Shown in pieces: positions 1-8,856 of a DNA stretch of 59,320 nt; position 1 is the stretch's first letter, and every line of letters begins with the position of its first letter. The stretch covers positions 1 through 59,320 of the forward strand of contig DUSX01000027.1 of NCBI GenBank assembly GCA_012842395.1. The letters are read 5' to 3'. Both the position numbers and the translations under genes were made by a program. The stretch is from Bacillota bacterium. Lineage in GTDB: Bacteria; Bacillota; SHA-98; UBA4971. Below the pieces are notes generated by a model. That model ran no database searches. It saw only the letters and a list, made by a program, of their open reading frames with translations, and was not told where the DNA came from.

Positions 1-102
<102 letters not shown>

Positions 103-110
<8 letters not shown>

Positions 111-119
111 GCTTTTTTA
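103..119 (+). terminator. Probable terminator of the rRNA operon
   Basis: A short GCC-GGAA-GGC stem-loop runs straight into six T residues. The stem is only three base pairs, so it may work together with the terminal helix of the 5S RNA. Position directly after 5S supports a terminator role; the structure alone is weak. Confidence 0.4.
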
Positions 120-688
120 TGTACGCAGCGGCCGTGTGCGCGGCGGCCGAGACGGTCAGACGGTCAGGGTCAGGACCCAGCCGCGACCCAATCGCGGCCT
201 GCCTGAAACGGCTTGCGCGCGGCCGCGTCCCGTCCCGGTCGCCGTTGCGCCTTGCGTCGCACCGTGCGCACCGCACTTGTGTGCCCGAACGCCCTCCGGG
301 TGCGCTCCGGGCGCGCTTCGTTTACGAGCGCCGCGCCAGGCGGGGCGCCCCGCCTCGTGCCCACGCCAGCCTTTGCGCCTACTACAGACAGGGAAGCGAG
401 ACAACGAAGCGCCCACCTGTCGGCCTCGCCGCGTCCTTGCCTGATGCTACCTGTCTCGCCCCTTGTGGACGGTGTGGTGTGCTTGAGGCGGACCGGGCCA
501 AGACGATACCCATATCCATATCCATGTATCCCCAGGCGAGTGACATCAGTAGACAAAGACCAGCCCACACAAAAGAAAATACCCGCGCTGAAAGAAGGAA
601 TTCCGCCACATGCGTTGAATCAATGATATGACACCGATAGACACAACATCTTCTCGCCAGCCGCATTCCGGCAGTGGGAGCTCAAGAC
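120..688. other. Non-coding gap between 5S rRNA and the LacI gene
   Basis: No open frame here resembles a protein; long frames in all directions are GC-driven shadows. A short direct repeat of ATATCC units lies near 508-528. A small palindrome TTGAATCAA near 614-623 sits about 70 bases before the regulator start and could be an operator, but nothing proves this. I see no convincing promoter. Confidence 0.5.
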
Positions 689-1708
689 ATGGCAACCATA
701 TACGATGTCGCCAAGAAGGCAAACGTTTCCGTGAAGACCGTGTCGCGCGTGCTGAACAGGAGTCAGCTGGTCAGGCAAGAGACGCGCTCGCGCGTTCTAG
801 CGGCTATGGCGGATCTCGACTTCCACCCCAACTCGGCGGCCCGCAGTCTCAGGCAGAAGCGGACCGGCGCGATCGGGTTCGTGGTTCCATTCGGGTCGGA
901 TTTCGTGTTCCACGATCCCGGCATGATCGAACAGATCAAAGGGGCCCTTGATCTCCTCAACGAGCGCGGCTACGACATGGTGCTGTCAGTGCCGACGAAT
1001 CGGGACGATGCTCTTAGAGAGGTCGTTCGGCTGACGAAGCGGCGCAACGTCGACGGGGCCATATTGTACGGGATGACAGGAGCCGATAGCATAGTGAAGG
1101 AGCTTTCAGAGAAGGGGTTCCACTTCGTGTCGCTGGGCTACTGTTACCCCGAGCAAACCCACAATTTCGTGGAGATCGACGCGGTGGCCGGGGGCATCGC
1201 CGCCACCCGGTACGCGATCTCCCTCGGCCACACGCGTATCGGGCTCATCAAGGAGCCCAGCAATTTCCTATTGCCCAACAAGCGGAGCATCGCCGAAGGC
1301 TACAAGACCGCGTTGGAGCAGGCAGGTATCCCGTATGATGAGCGTCTGGTCCGGGAAGGGGACTATACGGTTAGCGGAGGGTACTGGGCCGCGCTTCGCC
1401 TCCTCGACCACGATGAGCACGCCAGGGTATCGGCCATCATCTGCAGCAGCGACCCGACCGCGCTGGGTGCCCTCCGTGCGCTCCGTGAGAGAGGCCTGGT
1501 CCCGGCGTCTGGAACACAAAACGGTTTCCTGCTCTTGGCCGGCGACTGCCTTCCCTCCACGAGATTCATCGAGCCGTCGTTGGGCGGCATACAAGCGCCC
1601 CTATACGAGCAGGGGCGCCTCGCCGCCGACATGCTTGTGTCCGTGATATCTGAGGGGCGCGATGTGCCTGGGATCGTGCTGAAGCCGACCATGCTGGTAC
1701 CCGCGTGA
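689..1708 (+). CDS. LacI-family transcriptional regulator
   Basis: The protein (339 residues) has the LacI architecture. The N-terminal helix-turn-helix begins MATIYDVAKKANVSVKTVSR and continues through the hinge region (HPNSAARSLRQKRT). A periplasmic-binding-protein-like effector domain follows to the C-terminus (GLIKEPSNFLLPNKR, then the ICSSDPTALGALRAL segment). An in-frame GTG at 674 would add five residues, but ATG 689 matches the family start and has GGGAG eight bases upstream. It lies directly before two sugar permeases, a sugar-binding protein and a cellobiose-phosphorylase-like enzyme, so it most likely controls them in response to a cello-oligosaccharide or its phosphorylated product. 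The effector is inferred. Confidence 0.93.
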   Translation: MATIYDVAKKANVSVKTVSRVLNRSQLVRQETRSRVLAAMADLDFHPNSAARSLRQKRTGAIGFVVPFGSDFVFHDPGMIEQIKGALDLLNERGYDMVLSVPTNRDDALREVVRLTKRRNVDGAILYGMTGADSIVKELSEKGFHFVSLGYCYPEQTHNFVEIDAVAGGIAATRYAISLGHTRIGLIKEPSNFLLPNKRSIAEGYKTALEQAGIPYDERLVREGDYTVSGGYWAALRLLDHDEHARVSAIICSSDPTALGALRALRERGLVPASGTQNGFLLLAGDCLPSTRFIEPSLGGIQAPLYEQGRLAADMLVSVISEGRDVPGIVLKPTMLVPA

Positions 1709-1806
1709 CGGGGTTTTTTGACCGATGGAATGACATCGATGGACAGCCACAATTCGCTTACCGAGCGGGGGTCTGTCTCCTGTGGAACAAAGGGGGGGGT
1801 GAGGAG

Positions 1807-2766
1807 TTGGAGGCGCAGGTTCGCTCGCGCGCAAGTGCCGCAGTGGGAAGGGCATCGAGGGCTCTCGCCTGGAGACGGACGCTGCCTTATCTGCTGATTG
1901 CCCCCGCTCTTCTCGGCACGATCTTCGTTCATGTGATCCCCATCGTCTGGGGCGTGTTTATTAGCTTCCGGAACCTTGACATCTACACGATCGCTAATTG
2001 GCGTGCCGCCCCCTTCGTGGGGCTTGCGAACTATCTGGAAGCCCTCGATCTCAGCGACCCGGACGGGGTCCTGTTCCTGAGGTCCGTGGCCAACGTGCTT
2101 TACTATGGCGTGGTGACCATCACCATCGGATACGTCATAGGTCTCGCCGTCGCTCTCCTTCTCAATCAGCGGTTCTATGGGAGGACCATTGTGCGAGGCC
2201 TCGTGCTCCTGCCGTACATCATGCCCGATTCCGTTGCCTACAGCGTGTGGCGGTTCATCTTCCAGGCGAGGGTAGGCATTGTGAATAGCTTCTTAATGTC
2301 CCTGGGCCTCATCAAGGAGCCCCTCGTGTGGCTCGTTGGGACGAGGACGATGTTCTCAGTGATGGTGGCGAGCATATGGAAGGGTTGGCCGTTTGCGAGC
2401 CTGCTCCTTTTGGCGGGCCTGCAATCGGTTCCCCGCGAGCTCCTGGAGTGCGCATCGATCGATGGGGCGAACTGGTGGCAGAGGTTCCGCTACGTTACCT
2501 GGCCGCACATCCTACCGGTCACAAAGACGCTGCTTCTGCTGAACATCCTCTGGAACTTCAACGCGTACAACCAGTTTAAGGTGATGCTCGGGGACGACCC
2601 CGGGATCTACGCGGAAGTGCCATCGACCTTCGTTGTCAGGCAGGCCTTCGATAACCTGAGGTACGGCATGGGTGCGGCCATGTCGGTGGTCCTGGTGCTG
2701 ATGATGACTGTGGTGGCTATCATCTATCTCCGGACTCTCAAGCCCGGCACATCGGTGGAGGACTGA
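1807..2766 (+). CDS. Carbohydrate ABC transporter permease (MalF/UgpA type)
   Basis: This is a roughly 320-residue integral membrane subunit of a CUT1 sugar importer. After a basic N-terminus it shows the first membrane segment (LPYLLIAPALLGTIF). Further on is the EAA loop (ELLECASIDGANWWQRF) that contacts the ATPase. The frame is open from a GTG at 1705 overlapping the LacI stop, but that would add 34 residues of non-membrane sequence. TTG 1807, preceded by AAGGGGGGGG at a good distance, gives a normal N-terminus; the start remains uncertain. It pairs with the next permease. No ATPase gene is nearby, so a shared MsmX-type ATPase elsewhere is expected. Confidence 0.9.
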   Translation: MEAQVRSRASAAVGRASRALAWRRTLPYLLIAPALLGTIFVHVIPIVWGVFISFRNLDIYTIANWRAAPFVGLANYLEALDLSDPDGVLFLRSVANVLYYGVVTITIGYVIGLAVALLLNQRFYGRTIVRGLVLLPYIMPDSVAYSVWRFIFQARVGIVNSFLMSLGLIKEPLVWLVGTRTMFSVMVASIWKGWPFASLLLLAGLQSVPRELLECASIDGANWWQRFRYVTWPHILPVTKTLLLLNILWNFNAYNQFKVMLGDDPGIYAEVPSTFVVRQAFDNLRYGMGAAMSVVLVLMMTVVAIIYLRTLKPGTSVED

Positions 2767-2773
2767 TACGACA

Positions 2774-3697
2774 ATGAACCCCGCGAATCCCGAGAAAAAA
2801 GCGTATCGAAGCATGAGGTCGCCCCGGGTGAAGGCGATCCGAATCGCGGAGCGGGTGGGGCTTTACGCCGCGGTGATCCTTGTGCTCGTCGTTGTGCTCA
2901 TTCCGTACCTGTGGATGGTGTCCGGCTCTTTCAAGACAAGCCTTGAGATACAGTCGGCCGACATAACCGATCCGAACCTTGCTCCAAGGTGGATCCCGCG
3001 TACGTTCACCCTGGATAATTACAGGAACGTCAACCGCACCGTGAGGATCTTGGACTATTTCAGGAACAGCATGATCATATCCGTCGGGACAATGGTGCTC
3101 TGCCTGGCCCTCAGCATTCTTGCAGGCTATGCCCTCGCCCGGTTCGAGTTCAAGGGCAAAGGACCGTACGTGCTCTCGCTCCTCGTGACCCAGATGTTTC
3201 CCGGGATACTATTCCTGATCCCGTACTTCATCCTGTTCGTCTACATCAACAAATGGACGGGGATTCAGCTCAAGAACACGTACCAAGGGCTCATAATCAC
3301 GTATTCGTCGTTTGCCCTTCCCTTCAGCATCCTCATGTTGCGCAGTTTCTTTGCCAACATACCGAGGGAGATAGACGAACAGGCTCAGATAGACGGATGC
3401 ACCCCTGTGGGTGCCCTCTTCCGGGTGATCATCCCCATTGCGCGACCCGGCATAGCGGCAGTCGGCATATACGCGTTCATCATGAGCTGGAACGAGATCC
3501 TTTTCGCCTCGCTTCTCACGGGGCGAGCGACAAAGACGGTGGCCGTCGGTATCCTCGAGTACATAACGAACCAGGAAGCCCGATGGGCAGGGATGATGGC
3601 GGCGTGCATCATTGTGACCATACCCGTCCTGGTGCTCTTCACGCTCATTCAGAGGCATATCGTGGAGGGCCTCGTGTCTGGTTCTGTCAAAGGGTGA
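2774..3697 (+). CDS. Carbohydrate ABC transporter permease (MalG/UgpE type)
   Basis: This is the second membrane subunit (307 residues) of the CUT1 importer. It has the family pattern of an N-terminal segment followed by PYLWMVSGSFK, several hydrophobic helices and the EAA loop EIDEQAQIDGCTPVGALF near residues 200-220. It starts seven bases after the first permease stops, with GGAGG upstream, so the two are probably co-translated. Together with the solute-binding protein and GH94 enzyme it forms an uptake and phosphorolysis unit for beta-glucosides, with substrate inferred from the enzyme. Confidence 0.92.
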   Translation: MNPANPEKKAYRSMRSPRVKAIRIAERVGLYAAVILVLVVVLIPYLWMVSGSFKTSLEIQSADITDPNLAPRWIPRTFTLDNYRNVNRTVRILDYFRNSMIISVGTMVLCLALSILAGYALARFEFKGKGPYVLSLLVTQMFPGILFLIPYFILFVYINKWTGIQLKNTYQGLIITYSSFALPFSILMLRSFFANIPREIDEQAQIDGCTPVGALFRVIIPIARPGIAAVGIYAFIMSWNEILFASLLTGRATKTVAVGILEYITNQEARWAGMMAACIIVTIPVLVLFTLIQRHIVEGLVSGSVKG

Positions 3698-4039
3698 CGG
3701 GCTAGGGGCAACGACCGCGCATCGACATCGCAGGGAGCAGCGCAAGAACAAACGAGGTATCATTGGCCGACGACGGAAGGGAGGTGAGGCCACGGACGGG
3801 GCGGGCCGTTATCGCGAGACCCGCGTCTGGCCCGGATGGACGGGCAAGGGCCGGCGGGCCGCCGATGGCCTGGCAGGGCGTGGAGTGTCTGGAGTTCTGG
3901 AGTTTGGGTGTGACTTGAGTGTGGTCGTGCGCGAGTCCAGGCGACTCGGAGTGAGGCCTAGTGGAGTTCAGCGACTAGAGGGTTCTCCGGGTTCCAGGGT
4001 AACCAAACACAACTCATCCTCAATGGGAGGCGAATTCAG
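3698..4039. other. Intergenic region before the solute-binding protein gene
   Basis: This 342-base gap has no credible reading frame. It holds a short imperfect direct repeat of TGGAGT(T/G)TCTGGAGTT near 3880-3910. It ends with the strong GGGAGG ribosome site of the next gene. No clear promoter, terminator or riboswitch is visible, although a separate promoter for the highly expressed binding protein would be expected here. Confidence 0.4.
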
Positions 4040-5305
4040 ATGACACTGAGAAGGTGGATTCTTGTCTGCGCCGTTCTCTTCGCATTGCTCAGCGTAGTGA
4101 CGGCGTCCGCGGCTCCCAAGGAGATAACGTTCTGGGTCATGCCCAACGCCCCCGACGAGACGCACACCGTGTGGCTGAACAAGGTGGCGCAAGAGTTCCA
4201 GGCCCAGACAGGCGTCAAGGTCAATTGGGAGATCGTAGGATGGGATACTGCCTGGTCACGCATCGCAGCTGCGATCGCCACCGGCGAGGGGGCTGACGTG
4301 TCGCAGGTGGGCACGACGTGGAACCCCCAGTTCGCAGCGACGGGCGGCCTTGAGGAGATCAACATCGCGGAGTTCGGCGGCGCCTCGGCGTTCATGAAGG
4401 CGAACCTGGACTCCACGACTTACAAGGGCCGCTACTACGGCGTGCCCTGGTTCGCCGAGACCAGGTGCCTGTTCTACAACAAGGACATGTTCGCTGCGGC
4501 GAAGGTGAACCCGCCGCAGACCTATGACGAGGTCATAACGGTCGGCAAGGCTATAACGAAGGCGCTTGGGCCTGGCAAGGCGTTCGCCATGGCTGGCACG
4601 AACGCGTGGGACCTCATCCACAACTGGGCGATCATCCTCTGGGCTAACGGTGGAGATCTCGTCGATGTCGCGGCGAAGAAGGCCATCTTCAACAGCGAGG
4701 CCGGTGTGCAGGCCATGCGGTGGTATGTGAGCCTGGTCGAGAACGGGCTTGCGGACAAGGCCTGCGCCGAGTACAACCAGCCGCAGGCTGACGCGGCCTT
4801 CATAAACGGCAACGTCGCCATGTGCTTCATGGGCCCGTGGAACATAGCCAACATCGAGCAGGAGAACCCGACCTTGAACTATGGCGTGGTGGAGCCGCCG
4901 AAGGGCTCGAAAGGCCGGGCAGCCTTCTCTGGCGGAAGCAACCTCGTGATATTCAAGGCCAGCAAGAACAAGGACGCAGCCAAGGCATGGATAAAGTTCC
5001 TGCTTGAGAAGGAGAAGATGGTGGATTACACTCAGCACCTCTCCCACATGCTCCCAGCGACCCTGGCCGCATACGATGATCCTTACTACTCAACGGGAGT
5101 CTGGAAGACGTTCAAGACCGCTCTTGGCTATGCCACGGCTTACCCGCCTTTGGCGGTCTGGGGCGACATTGAGAACGCCATCGTTTCTGAGTTCAAGAAC
5201 GTCCTAAGCGACTACATCGTCGGCAAGTACAAAGCCGATGACGTCAAGCGCTATCTAGACGCAGCTGCAAAGAAGGTTGACGAGGCACTGCAGCGCGAGA
5301 AGTAG
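4040..5305 (+). CDS. Sugar ABC transporter solute-binding protein
   Basis: This 421-residue family-1 extracellular solute-binding protein delivers sugar to the two upstream permeases. Residues 1-25 are a Sec signal peptide ending SVVTASAA before PKEITFW. There is no lipobox cysteine, so the protein should be released by signal peptidase I rather than lipid anchored, which suits a diderm periplasm. The mature part has typical family features: ITFWVMPNAPDE at the start, YGVPWFAETRCLFYNKDMF, and GNVAMCFMGPWNIANI. GGGAGG lies about ten bases before the ATG. A strong hairpin follows the stop. Confidence 0.92.
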   Translation: MTLRRWILVCAVLFALLSVVTASAAPKEITFWVMPNAPDETHTVWLNKVAQEFQAQTGVKVNWEIVGWDTAWSRIAAAIATGEGADVSQVGTTWNPQFAATGGLEEINIAEFGGASAFMKANLDSTTYKGRYYGVPWFAETRCLFYNKDMFAAAKVNPPQTYDEVITVGKAITKALGPGKAFAMAGTNAWDLIHNWAIILWANGGDLVDVAAKKAIFNSEAGVQAMRWYVSLVENGLADKACAEYNQPQADAAFINGNVAMCFMGPWNIANIEQENPTLNYGVVEPPKGSKGRAAFSGGSNLVIFKASKNKDAAKAWIKFLLEKEKMVDYTQHLSHMLPATLAAYDDPYYSTGVWKTFKTALGYATAYPPLAVWGDIENAIVSEFKNVLSDYIVGKYKADDVKRYLDAAAKKVDEALQREK

Positions 5306-5333
5306 GTCTGGACCGCCCAGGCCCGGGACAGAT

Positions 5334-5368
5334 GGTGGCGGGGATGCCTTCCTGGCGTCCCCGCCACC
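5334..5368 (+). other. Stable intercistronic hairpin
   Basis: GGTGGCGGGGATGCC pairs with GGCGTCCCCGCCACC across a five-base TTCCT loop, giving a 15-base-pair stem with one T-G wobble. There is no T tract, so it is less likely to be an intrinsic terminator than an mRNA-stabilising or partial-termination element. Such structures after a binding-protein gene often let it be expressed more than the genes downstream; that role is inferred. Confidence 0.6.
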
Positions 5369-5419
5369 GGTAAATGAAAGGCTACCCACGCCGACAAGGC
5401 CAAGGAGGGACCGTCAGGG

Positions 5420-7915
5420 ATGAGGTACGGGCACTTTGACGACGAACGGCGCGAGTATGTCATAGAACGTCCGGACACGCCGTCCCCGTGGATAAACTAC
5501 CTCGGCACGCGCGAGTACATCGCGATCGTCTCAAACACCGGTGGAGGCTATAGCTTTTACTCTGACGCGAGGCTCAGGCGCATCTTGCGTTACCGGTACA
5601 ACAATATTCCAACCGACGAAGGCGGCAGGTACCTTTTCATTCGCCACTCCGATGGGGACTTCTGGTCTCCCACGTGGCAACCTGTGCGGAAGCCCCTCGA
5701 CTTTTATGAGTGCCGCCATGGGCTCGGGTACACCTCCATCAAGTCGTCGCGCCGAGGGCTCGCCGTTGATGTGACCTACTTCGTCCCGGTTGATGAGCCT
5801 CTCGAAGTGTGGGAGGTCGTGATTGAGAACCGCAATGATCACCGTGAGGACATCACCCTCTTCTCGTTCGTGGAGTTCTGCCTATGGGACGCGCTTGATG
5901 ACCAGACGAACTTCCAGAGAAACCTGAATATCGGTGAGGTCGAGGTCGAGGACGGCGTCATATACCACACCACGGAGTACCGCGAGAGAAGGGACCACTT
6001 CGCGTTCTTCGCCACCAGCGGCGAAGTAGTAGGATTCGACACGGATCGCGAGGCCTTCCTCGGCCCGTACGGCACGCTCTCGGCGCCGCGGGCCGTGATA
6101 GAAGGGAAGGCGTCCGGTTCGTTGGCGTATGGTTGGGCGCCCATCGGGTCGCACTGCGTGCGTGTGTCTCTCGGCCCGGGCGGGCGGCAACACGTTTTGT
6201 TCGTTTTGGGGCTTGCCTGGAACAAACCAGGGGCGAAATTCACAGCGGACGGGCGAGTCAACAAGGCGGGAGCGCGTGAGGTCATATCGCGCTACCTCGA
6301 CCCGCGCACGGTCGCGGCGGCGCGGGAGGAGCTCGCGCGGCACTGGGACCTCCTCCTGGCGGGGTTCCAGGCCAAGACACCCGATTCCAACATGGCCCGG
6401 GAGATCAATGTGTGGAACCAATATCAGTGTTTGACCACGCTGAAGCTTGCGCGGTCCGCATCCTATTACGAGTCCGGCATCAGCAGGGGCATTGGGTTCC
6501 GCGACGGGAGCCAGGACATCCTTGGTGCCCTGCACCAGGTCCCATCGAGCGCGGCGACGCGCCTTCGGGAACTCGCGGCGATTCAGTTTGCCGCGGGGAA
6601 CACCTATCACCAGTATTCGCCCCTGACCAAGCAGGGTAACAACGACATCGGCAGCGGGTTCAACGATGACCCGATGTGGCTGGTCATCGCGACAGCCCAG
6701 TACCTAAAGGAGACCGGCGACCTTGGGGTCTTGTCGATGGAGGCACCGTTCGCGGACGACCCGCGTCCGGTCACCTTGGAGGAGCACCTCAGGCGGTGCA
6801 TGTCATACATCCTTGCTAACCTCGGCCCCCATGGGCTACCGCTTATAGGCGAGGCGGACTGGAACGACTGCCTGAACCTCAACTGGAGGACGCAGCACGA
6901 CGGCAGGGTGGCCGAATCCGTGCTCATCGGCGAGCTTTTCGTATGCGCGGCGTCCGAGATGGCGGCCATCGCGCGCCTCAAGGGCAACGACGAGGAGGCG
7001 GAGGCGTACTCGGCGGCAGCCCGCGACATGGTCGCGGCCATAAACGCCCACGCATGGGACGGTGAATGGTACATCAGGGCCTTCGACGACTCCGGCGCGC
7101 CCGTGGGATCCTCCCACAACGCAGAGGGACGAATCTTCCTCGAGACTCAGCCCTGGGCGGTGATGAGCGGGGTGGCGCCACGTGAGAGAGGGATCGCCGC
7201 CATGGACTCAGTGTGGGCGCACCTTGCAACGCCACACGGCATAGTCCTGCAGCAGCCGGCTTTCACCCGCTACTCCGAGGCCATCGGTGCATGTACCTGC
7301 TATCCTCCTGGAGTCAAGGAGAACGCCGGCATATTCTGTCACCCGAATACATGGGCGATAATTGCCGAGTGCGCATTGGGGAGGGGAGACAGAGCCTACT
7401 CGTACTATTCCAGGTTGCTTCCCACCGCGCGTGAGCGGATGTCGGAGATCCACAAGGCTGAGCCCTACGTGTACGCTCAGATGATAGCCGGCCCCGACTG
7501 CCCGAGGTTCGGTGAGGCCAAGAACTCCTGGCTCACGGGCACGGCGTCATGGATGTTCGTCGCGGCGTCACAGTGGATCCTCGGGGTGAGGCCTGAATAC
7601 GACGGGCTCGTCATAGACCCGTGCATCCCGCAAGAGTGGCCCGGGTTTACCGTGAGGCGCGTCTTCCGCGGCCGCACCTATGTCATCCGTGTAGAGAACC
7701 CCGACCACGTGAGCCGGGGCGTTGCCCGCATCGAGCTGGACGGCCAGGAGCTGGAGCCGGTGCCTGCTGCGCCCGGCCGCGGGACGGTCTTGCCCGAATA
7801 CCGCGCGCCGGGGGAGCTTGTGGGGTTCATCCCGGTCGGAGCGGCAAGACCCCGGGACGGCGCGAGCGCCGAGCACTCTGTGAGAGTAGTGATGGGGAGG
7901 GTTTGTGGGACCTGA
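5420..7915 (+). CDS. cepA: GH94 cellobiose phosphorylase
   Basis: The enzyme (831 residues) splits cellobiose with phosphate to glucose 1-phosphate and glucose in the cytoplasm. The N-terminal beta-sandwich begins with WINYLGTREYIAIVSNTGGG. The (alpha/alpha)6 catalytic domain contains GFRDGSQDILGALHQ, then YHQYSPLTKQGNNDIGSGFN, and ADWNDCLNLN near residue 480, whose Asp is the general acid of GH94. Length and the GNNDIGSGFNDDP motif favour cellobiose over cellodextrin phosphorylase (about 1,000 residues) or chitobiose phosphorylase. No signal peptide is present, as expected for a cytosolic enzyme fed by the ABC importer. An in vivo preference for another beta-glucoside cannot be excluded. Confidence 0.92.
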   Translation: MRYGHFDDERREYVIERPDTPSPWINYLGTREYIAIVSNTGGGYSFYSDARLRRILRYRYNNIPTDEGGRYLFIRHSDGDFWSPTWQPVRKPLDFYECRHGLGYTSIKSSRRGLAVDVTYFVPVDEPLEVWEVVIENRNDHREDITLFSFVEFCLWDALDDQTNFQRNLNIGEVEVEDGVIYHTTEYRERRDHFAFFATSGEVVGFDTDREAFLGPYGTLSAPRAVIEGKASGSLAYGWAPIGSHCVRVSLGPGGRQHVLFVLGLAWNKPGAKFTADGRVNKAGAREVISRYLDPRTVAAAREELARHWDLLLAGFQAKTPDSNMAREINVWNQYQCLTTLKLARSASYYESGISRGIGFRDGSQDILGALHQVPSSAATRLRELAAIQFAAGNTYHQYSPLTKQGNNDIGSGFNDDPMWLVIATAQYLKETGDLGVLSMEAPFADDPRPVTLEEHLRRCMSYILANLGPHGLPLIGEADWNDCLNLNWRTQHDGRVAESVLIGELFVCAASEMAAIARLKGNDEEAEAYSAAARDMVAAINAHAWDGEWYIRAFDDSGAPVGSSHNAEGRIFLETQPWAVMSGVAPRERGIAAMDSVWAHLATPHGIVLQQPAFTRYSEAIGACTCYPPGVKENAGIFCHPNTWAIIAECALGRGDRAYSYYSRLLPTARERMSEIHKAEPYVYAQMIAGPDCPRFGEAKNSWLTGTASWMFVAASQWILGVRPEYDGLVIDPCIPQEWPGFTVRRVFRGRTYVIRVENPDHVSRGVARIELDGQELEPVPAAPGRGTVLPEYRAPGELVGFIPVGAARPRDGASAEHSVRVVMGRVCGT

Positions 7916-8201
7916 TCTTGGCTCGTTTTCCACGGAGGACACGTCTCCCAAGGTAAAGGTCATTTCTCAACTCGGCCGCGTTCCTAATGCGGGAAGTGGG
8001 CTTAGTAGCGGCGTTCGATGTAGAGCATCCATGTGTAGCTTGTAGCTATGGCATCCATCCGCCGCGATACCGTGGCACCGCGGCACCCCGGATACGAGGC
8101 GTGTCGGCAGGCAGGTGCGAGGGCGCATCCAGGCATCCAGAGGGTGCGCCTTCGCGCGTACTTGCCGCGCCGATCCCGCGCACACGCAGAACCCCATTCC
8201 C

Positions 8202-8215
8202 CGAACATCAGTTGC
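8202..8215 (+). promoter_or_regulatory. Candidate LexA (SOS) box overlapping the ruvC -35
   Basis: CGAACATCAGTTGC keeps the CGAAC left half and the GTT of the Gram-positive LexA consensus CGAAC-N4-GTTCG, but the right half ends GC rather than CG. It overlaps the -35 of the ruvC promoter, where a repressor would block RNA polymerase. ruvAB belongs to the SOS regulon in B. subtilis. The match is imperfect, so this is a suggestion. Confidence 0.45.
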
Positions 8216-8241
8216 CCGCCCGCAGGCGCGGATGGTATAAT
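8212..8241 (+). promoter_or_regulatory. Sigma-A promoter of ruvCAB
   Basis: TTGCCC at 8212-8217 and a perfect TATAAT at 8236-8241 are separated by 18 bases. The predicted start near 8248 leaves a leader of about 60 bases before the ruvC ATG at 8307. Confidence 0.7.
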
Positions 8242-8306
8242 CGGGTGGACGGGAGGCGCTCAGTGTGCCACGCGATGTCGACCCTCGCAACAGGGGAGAG
8301 GCCCTG

Positions 8307-8828
8307 ATGGCCGAAGGCCAACGGATCATCGGCATCGATCCCGGCCTCGTTGATACTGGGTACGGCGTCGTCGAAGTGTCTCGCTGCTCGGTGCGCCTAG
8401 TCGAGGCGGGGCTCGTTCGCACAACCGCGTCCGCCCGCCTCGAAGTACGGCTCAAGGAGATATTCGACGGGGTGCTGTCGATCTTGTCCGAGCACCTTCC
8501 GGCCGCGGTCATAGTTGAAGACCTTTACACGAGCTACCGGCACCCCAGGACCGCCGTGCTGATGGGTCACGCCCGCGGCGTCATCCTGCTCGCCGCCGGG
8601 GCCAGAGGGATCGAAGTCGTCTCGTACCCGCCGGCGCGCGTGAAGAAGGCGCTCACGGGGCAGGGCACGGCCAGCAAGGAACAGATCCAAAGGATGATTC
8701 AGGTGCGGTTGGGCCTCGAGGAAGTCCCCGAGCCGGATCACGTGGCCGACGCGCTCGCTCTTGCGCTTTGCCATCACAACTTCCTTACACATGCCACGTA
8801 CGAGATGTCGGGGGCGCGACAGCGTTAG
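8307..8828 (+). CDS. ruvC: Holliday junction resolvase RuvC
   Basis: RuvC is the endonuclease that resolves Holliday junctions loaded by RuvAB. The 173-residue product has the RNase-H-like fold. The first catalytic Asp is in IIGIDPGLVDTGYG, the second acidic residue in VIVEDLYTS, and the C-terminal acidic pair in PDHVADALALAL. ATG 8307 is chosen over an upstream GTG at 8265 because GGGGAGAG lies at the right distance and the protein then starts at the family position. It is first in a ruvC-ruvA-ruvB operon, with ruvA 28 bases downstream. Confidence 0.95.
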   Translation: MAEGQRIIGIDPGLVDTGYGVVEVSRCSVRLVEAGLVRTTASARLEVRLKEIFDGVLSILSEHLPAAVIVEDLYTSYRHPRTAVLMGHARGVILLAAGARGIEVVSYPPARVKKALTGQGTASKEQIQRMIQVRLGLEEVPEPDHVADALALALCHHNFLTHATYEMSGARQR

Positions 8829-8856
8829 CCCGCCCTTTTGGAGGCAGTGAGCTTAC

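Larger units (their letters stand above)
7916..8306 (+). other. Intergenic region carrying the ruvC promoter
   Basis: No protein-like frame is present. The 3' part contains the sigma-A promoter and the LexA-like site described separately. The 5' part, next to the GH94 stop, shows no clear intrinsic terminator. Confidence 0.4.
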
